Source of the DNA: an uncultured Blautia sp.
Lineage (GTDB): Bacteria > Bacillota > Clostridia > Lachnospirales > Lachnospiraceae
NCBI GenBank assembly: GCA_900553515.1
Contig: USDN01000028.1
Location: 1 to 34,343, forward strand
Direction: 5' to 3'
Length of the DNA stretch: 34,343 bases
The notes under the pieces are model-generated. The model worked only from the letters and a program-made list of their open reading frames with translations. It was not told the DNA's origin and searched no databases. This document shows positions 23,144 through 32,502 of the stretch, piece after piece. Position 1 is the stretch's first letter. Every line of letters begins with the position of its first letter. The translations under genes were made by a program, and so were the position numbers.

Positions 23144-24520
23144 ATGTTGAAATTAATGAAAAAGGAAGACGGGTTTTCCACACCATATACCTGCATGAAC
23201 GCTATAAAAAAAGGCGGGATTGAGACAAAACTTTCCATGGTACTGATGGGATTCGGAAACTTTGTCCACAAACAGAAGATCAAAGGTCTTTTATATCTGG
23301 CAGTAGAAGCCGCATATCTTGTATTTATGCTGATGAACGGCATCGGCTTTCTGAGTATGCTGGGCTCTCTGGGCAGCGTTCCGCAGAAAGAAGTCTGGGA
23401 TGAGGCAAATCAGGTTTATGTGTACGCACAGGGCGATCAGTCCGTACTGATCCTGCTTTACGGAGTAGCAACGGTTCTTCTGACACTGCTTATGATCTGG
23501 ATCTGGAGAGGCACTCTTAAAAGCGCTTACAAAGCAGAATGTCTGGACAAAAACGGACAGCATGTGAATACTTTTGCAGAAGATCTGAAATCTCTGCTTC
23601 ATGAGAATCTTCACAGGCTTCTGATGACTCCGCCTGTGGCAGCTATTTGTATTTTTACGATCCTGCCGCTGATCTTTATGATCTGTATGGCATTTACCAA
23701 TTACAGTAAGATCGGAAATCATCTGATGCTGTTTGACTGGGTCGGGCTGGAAAACTTCAAGGCCCTGTTTGACTCCAACAGTATTCTGGGAAGCACTTTC
23801 TGGTCTGTGCTTGGATGGACGCTGGTCTGGGCATTCTTCGCCACCTTCAGTAACTACATCTTTGGTATGATTCTTGCGATGGTAATCAATCGTAAGGATA
23901 CAAAAGCCAAGGGATTCTGGAGATTCTGCTTTGTGCTTTCCTGTGCGGTGCCGATGTTCGTATCTCTTCTGATCATGCGTACCATGCTTCAGCCAAACGG
24001 TGCGGTTAACGTTCTTCTCAGAAATCTGGGATGGATCGGTGCAGATGCAAGCCTTCCGTTCTTTACAGACCCGACATGGGCAAGAGTGACGGTCATTGTG
24101 ATTAATATCTGGGTTGGTGTTCCCTATACACTGCTCCAGCTTACCGGGGTTCTTCAGAATATTCCGGAAGAGCTTTATGAGGCGGCAAAAGTGGACGGAG
24201 CCAATGCAGTACAGCGATTTTTCAAGATCACACTTCCGTATATGCTGTATGTGACAACACCGTACCTGATCGTGACCTTTACCGGAAACGTCAATAACTT
24301 TAATATCATTTATCTTCTTTCAGGCGGAGACCCGGTTACAGATCTGGCGTCTACAGCCGGAAAGACAGATCTTCTGGTTACATGGCTTTATAAGCTGACC
24401 ATTGATAAACAGTATTACAATATCGGTGCCGTAATCGGTATTCTGACCTTTATCATCCTGGCGGTGGGAGCGCTTCTTACCTATCGCAACAGTAAGTCCT
24501 ATAAAGAAGGGGGAATTTAA
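23144..24520 (+). CDS. malF: Maltodextrin ABC transporter permease MalF
   Basis: A 458-residue permease with about eight membrane segments. An N-terminal part (1-130) has two segments (45-65 and 100-120) and an outer loop, as in other Firmicute MalF proteins. The core follows from about residue 160 (PVAAICIFTILPLIFMICMA). The EAA loop that touches the ATPase is EELYEAAKVDGANAVQRF at about residue 345. It pairs with MalG to form the transmembrane channel for maltodextrins. The gap to malG is only 2 nt. No ATPase gene follows in this operon. Confidence 0.94.
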   Translation: MLKLMKKEDGFSTPYTCMNAIKKGGIETKLSMVLMGFGNFVHKQKIKGLLYLAVEAAYLVFMLMNGIGFLSMLGSLGSVPQKEVWDEANQVYVYAQGDQSVLILLYGVATVLLTLLMIWIWRGTLKSAYKAECLDKNGQHVNTFAEDLKSLLHENLHRLLMTPPVAAICIFTILPLIFMICMAFTNYSKIGNHLMLFDWVGLENFKALFDSNSILGSTFWSVLGWTLVWAFFATFSNYIFGMILAMVINRKDTKAKGFWRFCFVLSCAVPMFVSLLIMRTMLQPNGAVNVLLRNLGWIGADASLPFFTDPTWARVTVIVINIWVGVPYTLLQLTGVLQNIPEELYEAAKVDGANAVQRFFKITLPYMLYVTTPYLIVTFTGNVNNFNIIYLLSGGDPVTDLASTAGKTDLLVTWLYKLTIDKQYYNIGAVIGILTFIILAVGALLTYRNSKSYKEGGI

Positions 24521-24522
24521 AG

Positions 24523-25395
24523 ATGGCAGCAGCAAAATTTAAGTCAGCAAAAACAAAGCGTTTTGTAAACAATACTATTGTTCATGTAAGTCTGGCAATT
24601 CTGGCTTTTATCTGGGTATTCCCTATTATCTGGGTTGTACTTACCAGCTTCCGTGCAGAGAAAGGATCCTATGTATCTACGTTCCTTCCCCGGAGCTATA
24701 CTCTGGATAACTATGTCAAGCTGTTTACTGATACATCGATTCTGAACTTCCCGAAGATGTTCATGAACACACTGATCATTGCAGTTTTTTCCTGCCTGAT
24801 CGCCACCTTTTATACACTGGCAGTTTCCTACTGTCTGTCCAGACTGAAATTCAGACTTCGTAAGCCATATATGAACATGGCTATGATACTGGGACTTTTC
24901 CCGGGATTTATGTCCATGGTGGCTGTGTACTTTATTTTAAAGGCAGCAGGACTGACGGAGGGAAACCTGATCCGTGTGGCTCTGATTCTGTGCTACTCTG
25001 GAGGAGCGGGGCTGGGCTTCCAGATCGCCAAGGGATTTTTCGATACCATTCCCTATGCTGTGGATGAGGCTGCAATTCTGGATGGATGCACCAAATGGCA
25101 GGTATTTACAAAAGTAACTTTGCCGTTAAGTAAACCGATCATTGTTTATACCGTGCTTACGGCATTTATGGCTCCATGGCTGGATTTCATCTTTGCAAAA
25201 GTTATCTGCCGTGCAAACTCAGACCAGTATACCATTGCCATTGGTCTCTGGAAAATGCTGGAAAAAGAATATATTGACAGCTGGTACACCAGCTTTGCGG
25301 CAGGGGCAGTTCTGATCTCCATCCCGATTGCGATCCTGTTCCTGTGTATGCAGAAATATTATGTAGATGGAGTATCCGGCGCAGTAAAAGGCTGA
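24523..25395 (+). CDS. malG: Maltodextrin ABC transporter permease MalG
   Basis: A 290-residue permease with six membrane segments and the EAA motif DEAAILDGCTKWQVFTKV followed by TLPLSKP. The length is normal for MalG. The ribosome binding site AAGGGGGAA overlaps the malF stop, so the two are tightly coupled. It closes the transport part of the operon; the enzymes follow after 16 nt. An MsmX/MalK-like ATPase must come from elsewhere in the genome. Confidence 0.95.
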   Translation: MAAAKFKSAKTKRFVNNTIVHVSLAILAFIWVFPIIWVVLTSFRAEKGSYVSTFLPRSYTLDNYVKLFTDTSILNFPKMFMNTLIIAVFSCLIATFYTLAVSYCLSRLKFRLRKPYMNMAMILGLFPGFMSMVAVYFILKAAGLTEGNLIRVALILCYSGGAGLGFQIAKGFFDTIPYAVDEAAILDGCTKWQVFTKVTLPLSKPIIVYTVLTAFMAPWLDFIFAKVICRANSDQYTIAIGLWKMLEKEYIDSWYTSFAAGAVLISIPIAILFLCMQKYYVDGVSGAVKG

Positions 25396-25411
25396 TAAAA
25401 AGAGGAGAAGA

Positions 25412-27331
25412 ATGAGAACAAGACAGGAATTCAAGAGACTATACAATTCTTCTGAATTTAAAGAAAAATATCTGTACGAAAAAAATGACCTGGGGACTGT
25501 ATGCACAGAAGAGGGGACTTCCTTCCTTCTGTGGAGCCCTCTGGCAGAGGAGGTAAAGCTCCGTCTTTATAAAGACGGAGAAGCATCTCCCTGCCAGCAG
25601 GTCATTTTTATGAAAAAAGAAGAAAAAGGGATCTGGGCATATCGCACAGAACAGAATCTCCATGGAGTATATTACGACTATGAGATCACCATGGAGGGAG
25701 AAAAAATAATTACCGGAGATCCTTACGCAAGAGCCTGCGGGATCAATGGCATCCGCAGCATGGCAGTCAATCTGAAAAAAACAGATCCGGAGGGCTGGGA
25801 ACAGGATGAGTCTCCGGGACATACCCCGGAGAATGTCATTTATGAGCTGCATATAAAGGAATTTTCCTGGGATCCTGCCGGTGGTTTTTCCAGTGAAAAC
25901 CGCGGAAGATACGGGGCTTTTACACAGGAACATACCACGCTTCATAACGACGGTATCCATCTTACGGGACTGGATTATCTGAAAGAGCTGGGGGTGACCC
26001 ATGTGCAGCTTATGCCGGCTTACGATTACGGCTCTGTAGATGAAAAAAACGAAAAAGAGTTTAACTGGGGATATGATCCGGTAAACTATAATGTTCCGGA
26101 GGGTTCCTATTCTTCGGATCCTGCTCACGGAGAAGTGAGGATCCGGGAATTTAAGGAAATGGTTCAGGCTCTTCACAGGAATGGGTTCCGTGTGATTATG
26201 GATGTGGTATATAATCACATGTTTTCTCTGGACAACAGCCTGAACCGGACAGTTCCCTGGTATTATTTCCGTACAGATAAAGACGGGAACATATCAGACG
26301 GTTCTGCCTGCGGCAATGATGTGGCAAGCGAACGTCCCATGTGCGGCAGATATATTCTGGAATCTGTTCTTTACTGGATCAGAGAATATCATATTGACGG
26401 TTTTCGGTTTGACCTGATGGGGCTTCTGGACACAGAGCTGATGAACCGTATCCGTAAGGAACTGGATGACCGCTACGGAGAGGGTGAGATCCTGATTTAT
26501 GGAGAACCATGGGCGGCGGACGATACGGCAATGGAAACGCCTGCGCTTCCGGCTCTGAAAAAGAACCTTTCTCTTTTGGACAAAAATGTGGGAATCTTCT
26601 GTGACGATACCAGAGACGCCGTCAAAGGCCATGTGTTTGAGGCGGAGATCCCGGGATTTGTCAATGGCGGGAAGGGTCTGGAAGAAAAGATTCTGAAAAG
26701 CGTCGCTGCCTGGTGCGGTAAAAAAGGCGCAAAAGCCCCCAGTCAGATTATTACCTATGTGTCTGCACATGACAACTGGACGCTGTGGGATAAGCTGGAA
26801 AAAACAATTGCAGATGAAAAAGAGCGGGAGAGAGCAAACCGTATGGCCGCCGCCATATATATGACCTGTCAGGGGAATCTCTTTTTCCTTTCCGGAGAGG
26901 AGTTTGCCCGGACAAAAGACGGACATGAGAATACTTATAATGCTTCCATAGAGCTGAACCGGCTGGACTGGCAGCGGGCATATGAATATGAGGGACTGAG
27001 AACGTATTATCAGGGGCTGATCGCCCTCAGGAAACAGCTTCCCGGACTGTGCGACAAGTCGGAGAATGCACATCTCCGGATATCCGGTCAGTGGAAACAG
27101 AAGGGAGCTGTGGGATTTCTGGTGGATAACCGGGACAAAAACAGTTCTTCTCCGTGGAAAAAGCTGTATTTTATTTATAACAGTACAGAAAAAACGGTGA
27201 CGAAACAGCTGCCGAAAGGCTCCTGGGAGATTCTTCTGGATGGTGAAAGCAGTCTTTTGTGGAAAAATCCTGAAAAAACAGACAGAGCAGAAGCAGCTCC
27301 GGTCAGCGTGCTGGTGCTGGGACAGAGGTAA
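25412..27331 (+). CDS. pulA: Type I pullulanase (GH13 with CBM48-like N terminus)
   Basis: A 639-residue cytoplasmic debranching enzyme that hydrolyses alpha-1,6 links in pullulan and in branched maltodextrins. Residues about 25-125 form a CBM48-type domain (FLLWSPLAEEVKLRLY). The type I pullulanase marker is present as FNWGYDP (217-223; commonly YNWGYDP). The GH13 catalytic residues are Asp334 (GFRFD), Glu365 (GEPW) and Asp454 (AHDN). There is no signal peptide, so substrates must be imported first. It is far shorter than secreted multi-domain pullulanases. GAGGAGAAG precedes the ATG. It overlaps in role with the GH133 enzyme that follows; the two probably favour different branch lengths (inference). 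Confidence 0.95.
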   Translation: MRTRQEFKRLYNSSEFKEKYLYEKNDLGTVCTEEGTSFLLWSPLAEEVKLRLYKDGEASPCQQVIFMKKEEKGIWAYRTEQNLHGVYYDYEITMEGEKIITGDPYARACGINGIRSMAVNLKKTDPEGWEQDESPGHTPENVIYELHIKEFSWDPAGGFSSENRGRYGAFTQEHTTLHNDGIHLTGLDYLKELGVTHVQLMPAYDYGSVDEKNEKEFNWGYDPVNYNVPEGSYSSDPAHGEVRIREFKEMVQALHRNGFRVIMDVVYNHMFSLDNSLNRTVPWYYFRTDKDGNISDGSACGNDVASERPMCGRYILESVLYWIREYHIDGFRFDLMGLLDTELMNRIRKELDDRYGEGEILIYGEPWAADDTAMETPALPALKKNLSLLDKNVGIFCDDTRDAVKGHVFEAEIPGFVNGGKGLEEKILKSVAAWCGKKGAKAPSQIITYVSAHDNWTLWDKLEKTIADEKERERANRMAAAIYMTCQGNLFFLSGEEFARTKDGHENTYNASIELNRLDWQRAYEYEGLRTYYQGLIALRKQLPGLCDKSENAHLRISGQWKQKGAVGFLVDNRDKNSSSPWKKLYFIYNSTEKTVTKQLPKGSWEILLDGESSLLWKNPEKTDRAEAAPVSVLVLGQR

Positions 27332-27340
27332 AAGATTATT

Positions 27341-29281
27341 ATGAAATGGATTTATGGAAAAAATGATTTTAAAACTCCGGAAAGAGGTCAGGAAAACTGT
27401 TACCTTCTTACCAATGGTCTGGGAGGCTTTTCCTCCCTTACCATTACCGGCGGCGCGGCGAGAAACGACCATGCGGTTCTGATGGCATGTGTACAGGCGC
27501 CCAATCACAGATATCATATGGTTCACCGTCTGAAAGAGGAGCTTTGTCTTGGGGATGAAAACCTGATCCTTTCCTCTCAGGAATTTGCAGACGGACACAG
27601 GGAGGAAGGGTATCACTATCTTTCCGCCTTTGTTTTTGAGGACGGTCCGATATGGAAATACCATGTAAACGGAGTGGAGATCCGTAAGGAACTGGGAATG
27701 AAGCAGGGAGAAAACACCGTAGCGATCCGGTATCTGATCCGAAACAGAAGCAGACAGCAGGCAGAGCTTCAGGTCACACCTTTTTTTCAGTTTTGTAAAA
27801 AAGGAACCCAGCCGGAAAAGGATCAGAAATTTATCCGTACTGAGGGAGCCGTCAGTTCTAATGGAAGGACTCTTTATTTTCATACAAATGGTAAGCTTCG
27901 TGACACGGAAGAAGTCTGGGAGACTTATTATTACAGCTATGATGCCTGTGACGGAAGAGATGAGACCGGAACGGCAAGAGCGGATCATCAGATTTCAGTT
28001 GTTGTCAGACCGGGCAGAGAGGCGGTTCTGGAGCTTGTCTACTCTATGGAGAATGCGGATCAGGATGCAGAAAGTCTGATCCGGGAAATGCGCGAATATC
28101 GTAAAAAACTGGAAAAAAAGGCAGGGCTGAAACATCCTCTTGCCTGTGAGCTGGTAAAGAGTGCGGATCAGTTTGTGTCAAAAAGAGAATCCACAGGAGG
28201 AAAGACCATTCTTGCAGGCTATCCGTTCTTTGAGGACTGGGGAAGAGATACCATGATCTCCCTTCCGGGAATCTGCATTTCCACCGGTCAGTATGAGACA
28301 GCCAGGGAAATCCTCAGAACTTTTGCAGTCCACGAAAGAAAAGGTCTGATGCCCAATCTTTTTCCGGAAGGAGGAAATGAGCCTCTCTATAATACAGTAG
28401 ATGCTGCGCTGCTTTTTATAAACTGTGTGTATCTTTATTATAAGGCTTCCGGTGATATGGAATTTGTCAGGGAAATGTATCCGGTGATGGAATGGATTCT
28501 GGACAGTTACCGGAAAGGAACGGATTATGGGATCCATATGGACCAAGACGGCCTGATCATGGCCGGAGAGGGTCTGTGGCAGTTAACCTGGATGGATGTC
28601 CGTGTGGGAGAAATCCTTCCAACACCCCGGCACGGAAAACCGGTAGAGATCAATGCCTACTGGTATAATGCACTGTGTATTATGGATGCATTTGCAGAGC
28701 TTATGGAAAAAGAAGTGGTTTATACACAGTTGAAAGAGCAGGTAAGAGAAGCTTTTGTGGATAAATTCTGGATGGAGAAAAAACATTGTTTAAAAGATCT
28801 TGTTTCCGGTACAAAAGCAGACGAGCAGATCCGCTGCAATCAGATCTGGGCAGTTTCTCTTCCTTTTACCATGCTGGATCCGGAAAAAGAGAGACAGGTG
28901 GTGGAGACGGTATTTGAAAAGCTTTATACGCCTTATGGTCTCCGTACACTGGAAAAGGAAGATCCGGAATTTCATCCGTTCTATCAGGGCAGAATGGAGG
29001 AAAGAGATATGGCGTACCATCAGGGAACGGTATGGACGTTCCCACTGGGAGCCTATTATCTTGCTTATCTGAAAGTAAACGGATTCAGCGGCGAGGCGGA
29101 GGACATTGTCCGGGATCAGCTGGAGGTTATGGAAAGCGCTATGCGGGAGGGCTGTATCGGCCAGCTTCCGGAAATCTACGACGGTCTGGATCCGGACAGA
29201 TCCAAAGGCTGTTTTGCCCAGGCATGGAGTACCGGGGAGATCCTGCGGGTATATGAAGCGCTGGAAAAGGGGGATTTATGA
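27341..29281 (+). CDS. GH133 glycogen debranching enzyme (amylo-alpha-1,6-glucosidase)
   Basis: A 646-residue protein of the archaeal/bacterial glycogen-debranching family. The N-terminal beta-rich domain (about 1-250) starts with the typical ENCYLLTNGLGGFSSLTI. The GH133 barrel (about 275-640) contains YPFFEDWGRDTMISLPG, then LMPNLFPEGGNEPLYNTVDA and TWMDVRVGE, whose acidic residues are the likely catalytic pair. It lacks a signal peptide. It would remove alpha-1,6-linked glucose or short stubs from imported branched dextrins or from glycogen. The ribosome binding site is modest. Its stop overlaps malQ (ATGA). Confidence 0.92.
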   Translation: MKWIYGKNDFKTPERGQENCYLLTNGLGGFSSLTITGGAARNDHAVLMACVQAPNHRYHMVHRLKEELCLGDENLILSSQEFADGHREEGYHYLSAFVFEDGPIWKYHVNGVEIRKELGMKQGENTVAIRYLIRNRSRQQAELQVTPFFQFCKKGTQPEKDQKFIRTEGAVSSNGRTLYFHTNGKLRDTEEVWETYYYSYDACDGRDETGTARADHQISVVVRPGREAVLELVYSMENADQDAESLIREMREYRKKLEKKAGLKHPLACELVKSADQFVSKRESTGGKTILAGYPFFEDWGRDTMISLPGICISTGQYETAREILRTFAVHERKGLMPNLFPEGGNEPLYNTVDAALLFINCVYLYYKASGDMEFVREMYPVMEWILDSYRKGTDYGIHMDQDGLIMAGEGLWQLTWMDVRVGEILPTPRHGKPVEINAYWYNALCIMDAFAELMEKEVVYTQLKEQVREAFVDKFWMEKKHCLKDLVSGTKADEQIRCNQIWAVSLPFTMLDPEKERQVVETVFEKLYTPYGLRTLEKEDPEFHPFYQGRMEERDMAYHQGTVWTFPLGAYYLAYLKVNGFSGEAEDIVRDQLEVMESAMREGCIGQLPEIYDGLDPDRSKGCFAQAWSTGEILRVYEALEKGDL

Positions 29282-30732
29282 GAGAATCAGGAATTTTAAT
29301 GCCGTTGTCATCGCTTCCTTCCGGCTCCGGAATCGGAGAAATGGGAGCGGAGACTTTGGAGTTTATCGAGCAGCTGAAAAAAGCAGGAGTAAAGATCTGG
29401 CAGATCCTGCCTCTGAATCCTGCGGGGTTTGGAAATTCTCCTTATCAGCCATATTCTTCCTGTGCGGGAGACGAGGCTTATATCAGTCTGGAAAAGCTGT
29501 TTATGCAGGGACTGTTGAAAAAAAGACCGGAGAAATACCGGGAAAAAGAGAAGCGTGTAGATTTTGACGGAGTGAGAGAATGGAAAGAGCCGTATCTGCG
29601 CGAAGCCTTTGAAAATTTTCAGGAGACAGAAGAATACGGGAGCTTTGCAGAGCAGCCCTGGGTTTATGAGTATGGCATCTTCCGCGCTATGAAAAAGAAA
29701 AATCAGAACCGCTGCTGGAATGAATGGAGTGAAGAAGAAAAGAACTGGCCGAAAACAAGACGGCAGGTTCCGGCTTCTGTAGAGGAAGAAGCGCGCTATC
29801 AGATGTTTCTTCAGTATGTGTTCTTCTGTCAGTGGATGGAGATCAAAAAAGCTGCTAATGACTCCGGAATCCGGATCATGGGGGACGTGCCCTTTTATGT
29901 GGGAATCGATTCTGCCGACGTATGGGCGGGCAGGGAAAATTTCCTGCTGGATCAGGATGGAAGACCGATATTTATAGCAGGAGTACCTCCGGACTATTTC
30001 AGTGCTACCGGACAGAGATGGGGAAATCCCATTTATGACTGGGAATATCTGAAGAAAAACCAATATCAGTTCTGGGTGGACCGGATTGGCTACAGCAGCC
30101 GGTTATTTGATATGATCCGCATTGACCATTTCCGTGCTTTTGATACCTTTTGGAAGATTCCGGCCGCCTGTCCCACTGCCATTGACGGGCAGTGGGTCGA
30201 AGCCCCTGGCTATGAGGTTCTGGATATTCTTACGAATGCGCTTCCGGAGGCAGAGCTTGTGGCAGAGGATCTGGGTGATCTGAGGCCGGAGGTTCTGACT
30301 CTGAAGGAGCATTATCACCTGAAGGGGATGAAGGTCCTGGAATTTGTAATGGACACTTCAGGAAAATACGCGAGAGACATATTTCCGGACAGGGAAAATA
30401 TGATCATCTACACAGGAACCCATGACAACAGTACCCTGATGGAGTGGTACCGGAGTATGAGTACAGCATCCAGAAGAAAGCTGCGTCGTTTTCTGTCCCG
30501 TCAGGGGATCCGCAACGGCTCTGTGAAAGACAGACTTCTGGAATATGTGTGGAAAAGCAGAGCAAAATATGCTATTGTTCCTATGGCGGATATTCTTGGC
30601 CTGGGAAAAGAGGCGCGGATCAATACTCCGGGTACAGTAGGAAGCCCCAACTGGCAGTGGCGATTGCCGGATATGGACAGAATCGGAAAGGGGCTTTCCA
30701 GATATGCAGATCAGATGAGGGAAAGGAAATAG
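29278..30732 (+). CDS. malQ: 4-alpha-glucanotransferase (amylomaltase, GH77)
   Basis: A 484-residue cytoplasmic disproportionating enzyme that transfers glucan chains between maltodextrins and releases glucose. It starts with the family signature RESGILMPLSSLPSGSGIGE. It keeps SPYQPYSS (54-61) and the nucleophile Asp283 in RIDHFRAFD. The acid/base Glu330 is in VAEDLG and the third carboxylate Asp383 in THDN. The length is typical. GGGGGA lies before the ATG and the gene overlaps the end of the GH133 gene by 4 nt. It makes the longer chains that the debranching and hydrolysing enzymes around it can use. Confidence 0.97.
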   Translation: MRESGILMPLSSLPSGSGIGEMGAETLEFIEQLKKAGVKIWQILPLNPAGFGNSPYQPYSSCAGDEAYISLEKLFMQGLLKKRPEKYREKEKRVDFDGVREWKEPYLREAFENFQETEEYGSFAEQPWVYEYGIFRAMKKKNQNRCWNEWSEEEKNWPKTRRQVPASVEEEARYQMFLQYVFFCQWMEIKKAANDSGIRIMGDVPFYVGIDSADVWAGRENFLLDQDGRPIFIAGVPPDYFSATGQRWGNPIYDWEYLKKNQYQFWVDRIGYSSRLFDMIRIDHFRAFDTFWKIPAACPTAIDGQWVEAPGYEVLDILTNALPEAELVAEDLGDLRPEVLTLKEHYHLKGMKVLEFVMDTSGKYARDIFPDRENMIIYTGTHDNSTLMEWYRSMSTASRRKLRRFLSRQGIRNGSVKDRLLEYVWKSRAKYAIVPMADILGLGKEARINTPGTVGSPNWQWRLPDMDRIGKGLSRYADQMRERK

Positions 30733-30735
30733 CAG

Positions 30736-32487
30736 ATGGAATTTACCGGTGTTTACCATAAGACTTCGGAACAGATGAGTTATCCTAAAAATCAGAGGGA
30801 GCTTATTATCAACATAAAAACAGGCTATGATGTCAGACGGGTCTTTATCCATTATGGGGATCCTTTTGAGGCAGGCATACTGGGCGGAAACGAAAAATGG
30901 ACAGGTAAAAGGGAGGAGATCTGTTTCAGAAAAAATCTGGAGCATCAGATCTGGTGGACGACAACCCTGACTCCTCCCTATAAGAGATGCAAATATTATT
31001 TTGAACTGCAGACGGAAAAAGAAGTCTGGTATTATTTCGAGGACGCTTTCCTGACAGAGGAGCAGCTTCATATGGACGGCAGGATGATGCAGTGTTTTAT
31101 CGTACCCTGGATGAATCCGGCAGATATCAATGTTACGCCGGACTGGGTAAACGATACGGTCTGGTATCAGATTTTTCCGGATCGCTTCTGCAATGGAACA
31201 CCGGAAAAAAATACGGAGGAGATTCTTGCCTGGAGAAGCGGGTCGGTTACAAATGCCCAGCGCTTCGGCGGGAATCTTGCCGGGATCCGGCAGCGCCTGG
31301 ACTACCTCCAGGATCTGGGGATCAATGGAATCTACCTGAATCCGATCCTGAAAGCCGAATCCAACCATAAATACGATACCACAGATTATGAAAAGATCGA
31401 TCCGGCTTTCGGAGATGAGAAGGAATTTGCCCTTCTGGTAAAAGAAGCTCATGAACATGGAATACATGTTATGGTGGACGCAGTGTTCAATCACTGCGGA
31501 AGAAAATTTGCTCCATGGGTGGACGTGCTGGAAAAGGGAAAAGATTCTCCGTATGCTGACTGGTTTATGATCAATGACTGGACAGAGCTTCGCCGAAAGG
31601 CAGATACCAGAGACGGAAGGTTTTATTCTTTTGCTTTTGCAGACGGAATGCCCAAGCTGAATACCAACAACGAAAAGGTACAGGAATACTTCTGTGCTTT
31701 ATGCGAAAGCTGGATCCGGGATTACGATATTGACGGAATCCGATTTGATGTGGGGAATGAGATTTCCCACAGCTTTTTAAAGAAAATGAGGAAGCGGGTA
31801 AAGGCTCTGAAGCCGGAGATCTACCTTCTGGGAGAAATCTGGCACGATGCCAGTCAGTGGCTGGCAGGGGACGAGTATGATTCTGTGATGAACTATCCTC
31901 TCATGAGCGGTATCCATGACTTTTTTATTGATAAAAAAAGAACCGGTAAAGACTTTGAATATATGATCAACCGCTGTTATACTATGTATATGCAGCAGTG
32001 CAACAATGTACTTTTTAATCTTCTGGATTCCCATGATACAGAGCGGCTTATGAACCGTTTTCATGATCTGGATATTTTTTATCAGCAGCTTGCCCTGCTT
32101 TTTACCATGCCGGGAAGTCCCTGCATTTATTATGGGACGGAGATTGCTATGGAAGGCGGTTTTGATCCGGACTGCAGAAGGTGCATGCCCTGGGAAGAAC
32201 TGGATAAGGAGGAGAATCAGGGCAGGATTCGCGAAATAAAAAAACTGATCGTTCTCCGAAGATCGGATCCGGCATGCAGAAGTCTGTATTTCCATTTTCC
32301 GGGAAAGCATGCAGAAACCCGGTGTGTGGAATATGTGAAGCTGGATGATCAGGGAAACAGGATCCAGGTGATCCTGAACTGTACGGAAAATGTGGTCGAT
32401 ATTCCGGAGGAAGGGGAAATCCTTTTTTCCAGAGGCTATAAAAACAGTACATTGTACAAAAACGGTACTTTGATACGAAGAATTTAA
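30736..32487 (+). CDS. Neopullulanase / cyclomaltodextrinase-like GH13
   Basis: A 583-residue intracellular GH13 enzyme of the neopullulanase, maltogenic amylase or cyclomaltodextrinase type. The N-terminal region (1-125) is a CBM34-like domain that in this group mediates dimer formation. The barrel starts at VNDTVWYQIFPDRFCNG. Its catalytic residues are Asp338 (GIRFD), Glu367 (LLGEIW) and Asp434 (DSHD). It would split alpha-1,4 links in short or cyclic dextrins and in pullulan. There is no signal peptide. AAAGGA precedes the ATG, and only 3 nt separate it from malQ. Which of the three named activities dominates cannot be told from sequence. Confidence 0.92.
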   Translation: MEFTGVYHKTSEQMSYPKNQRELIINIKTGYDVRRVFIHYGDPFEAGILGGNEKWTGKREEICFRKNLEHQIWWTTTLTPPYKRCKYYFELQTEKEVWYYFEDAFLTEEQLHMDGRMMQCFIVPWMNPADINVTPDWVNDTVWYQIFPDRFCNGTPEKNTEEILAWRSGSVTNAQRFGGNLAGIRQRLDYLQDLGINGIYLNPILKAESNHKYDTTDYEKIDPAFGDEKEFALLVKEAHEHGIHVMVDAVFNHCGRKFAPWVDVLEKGKDSPYADWFMINDWTELRRKADTRDGRFYSFAFADGMPKLNTNNEKVQEYFCALCESWIRDYDIDGIRFDVGNEISHSFLKKMRKRVKALKPEIYLLGEIWHDASQWLAGDEYDSVMNYPLMSGIHDFFIDKKRTGKDFEYMINRCYTMYMQQCNNVLFNLLDSHDTERLMNRFHDLDIFYQQLALLFTMPGSPCIYYGTEIAMEGGFDPDCRRCMPWEELDKEENQGRIREIKKLIVLRRSDPACRSLYFHFPGKHAETRCVEYVKLDDQGNRIQVILNCTENVVDIPEEGEILFSRGYKNSTLYKNGTLIRRI

Positions 32488-32502
32488 CAGGAGGACATGT
32501 CG

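Noticed and set aside
26294..27988. A 564-residue minus-strand open frame across the pullulanase and GH133 genes
   Set aside because: It is a shadow of two real genes in the operon, with no recognisable domain and no start signals.
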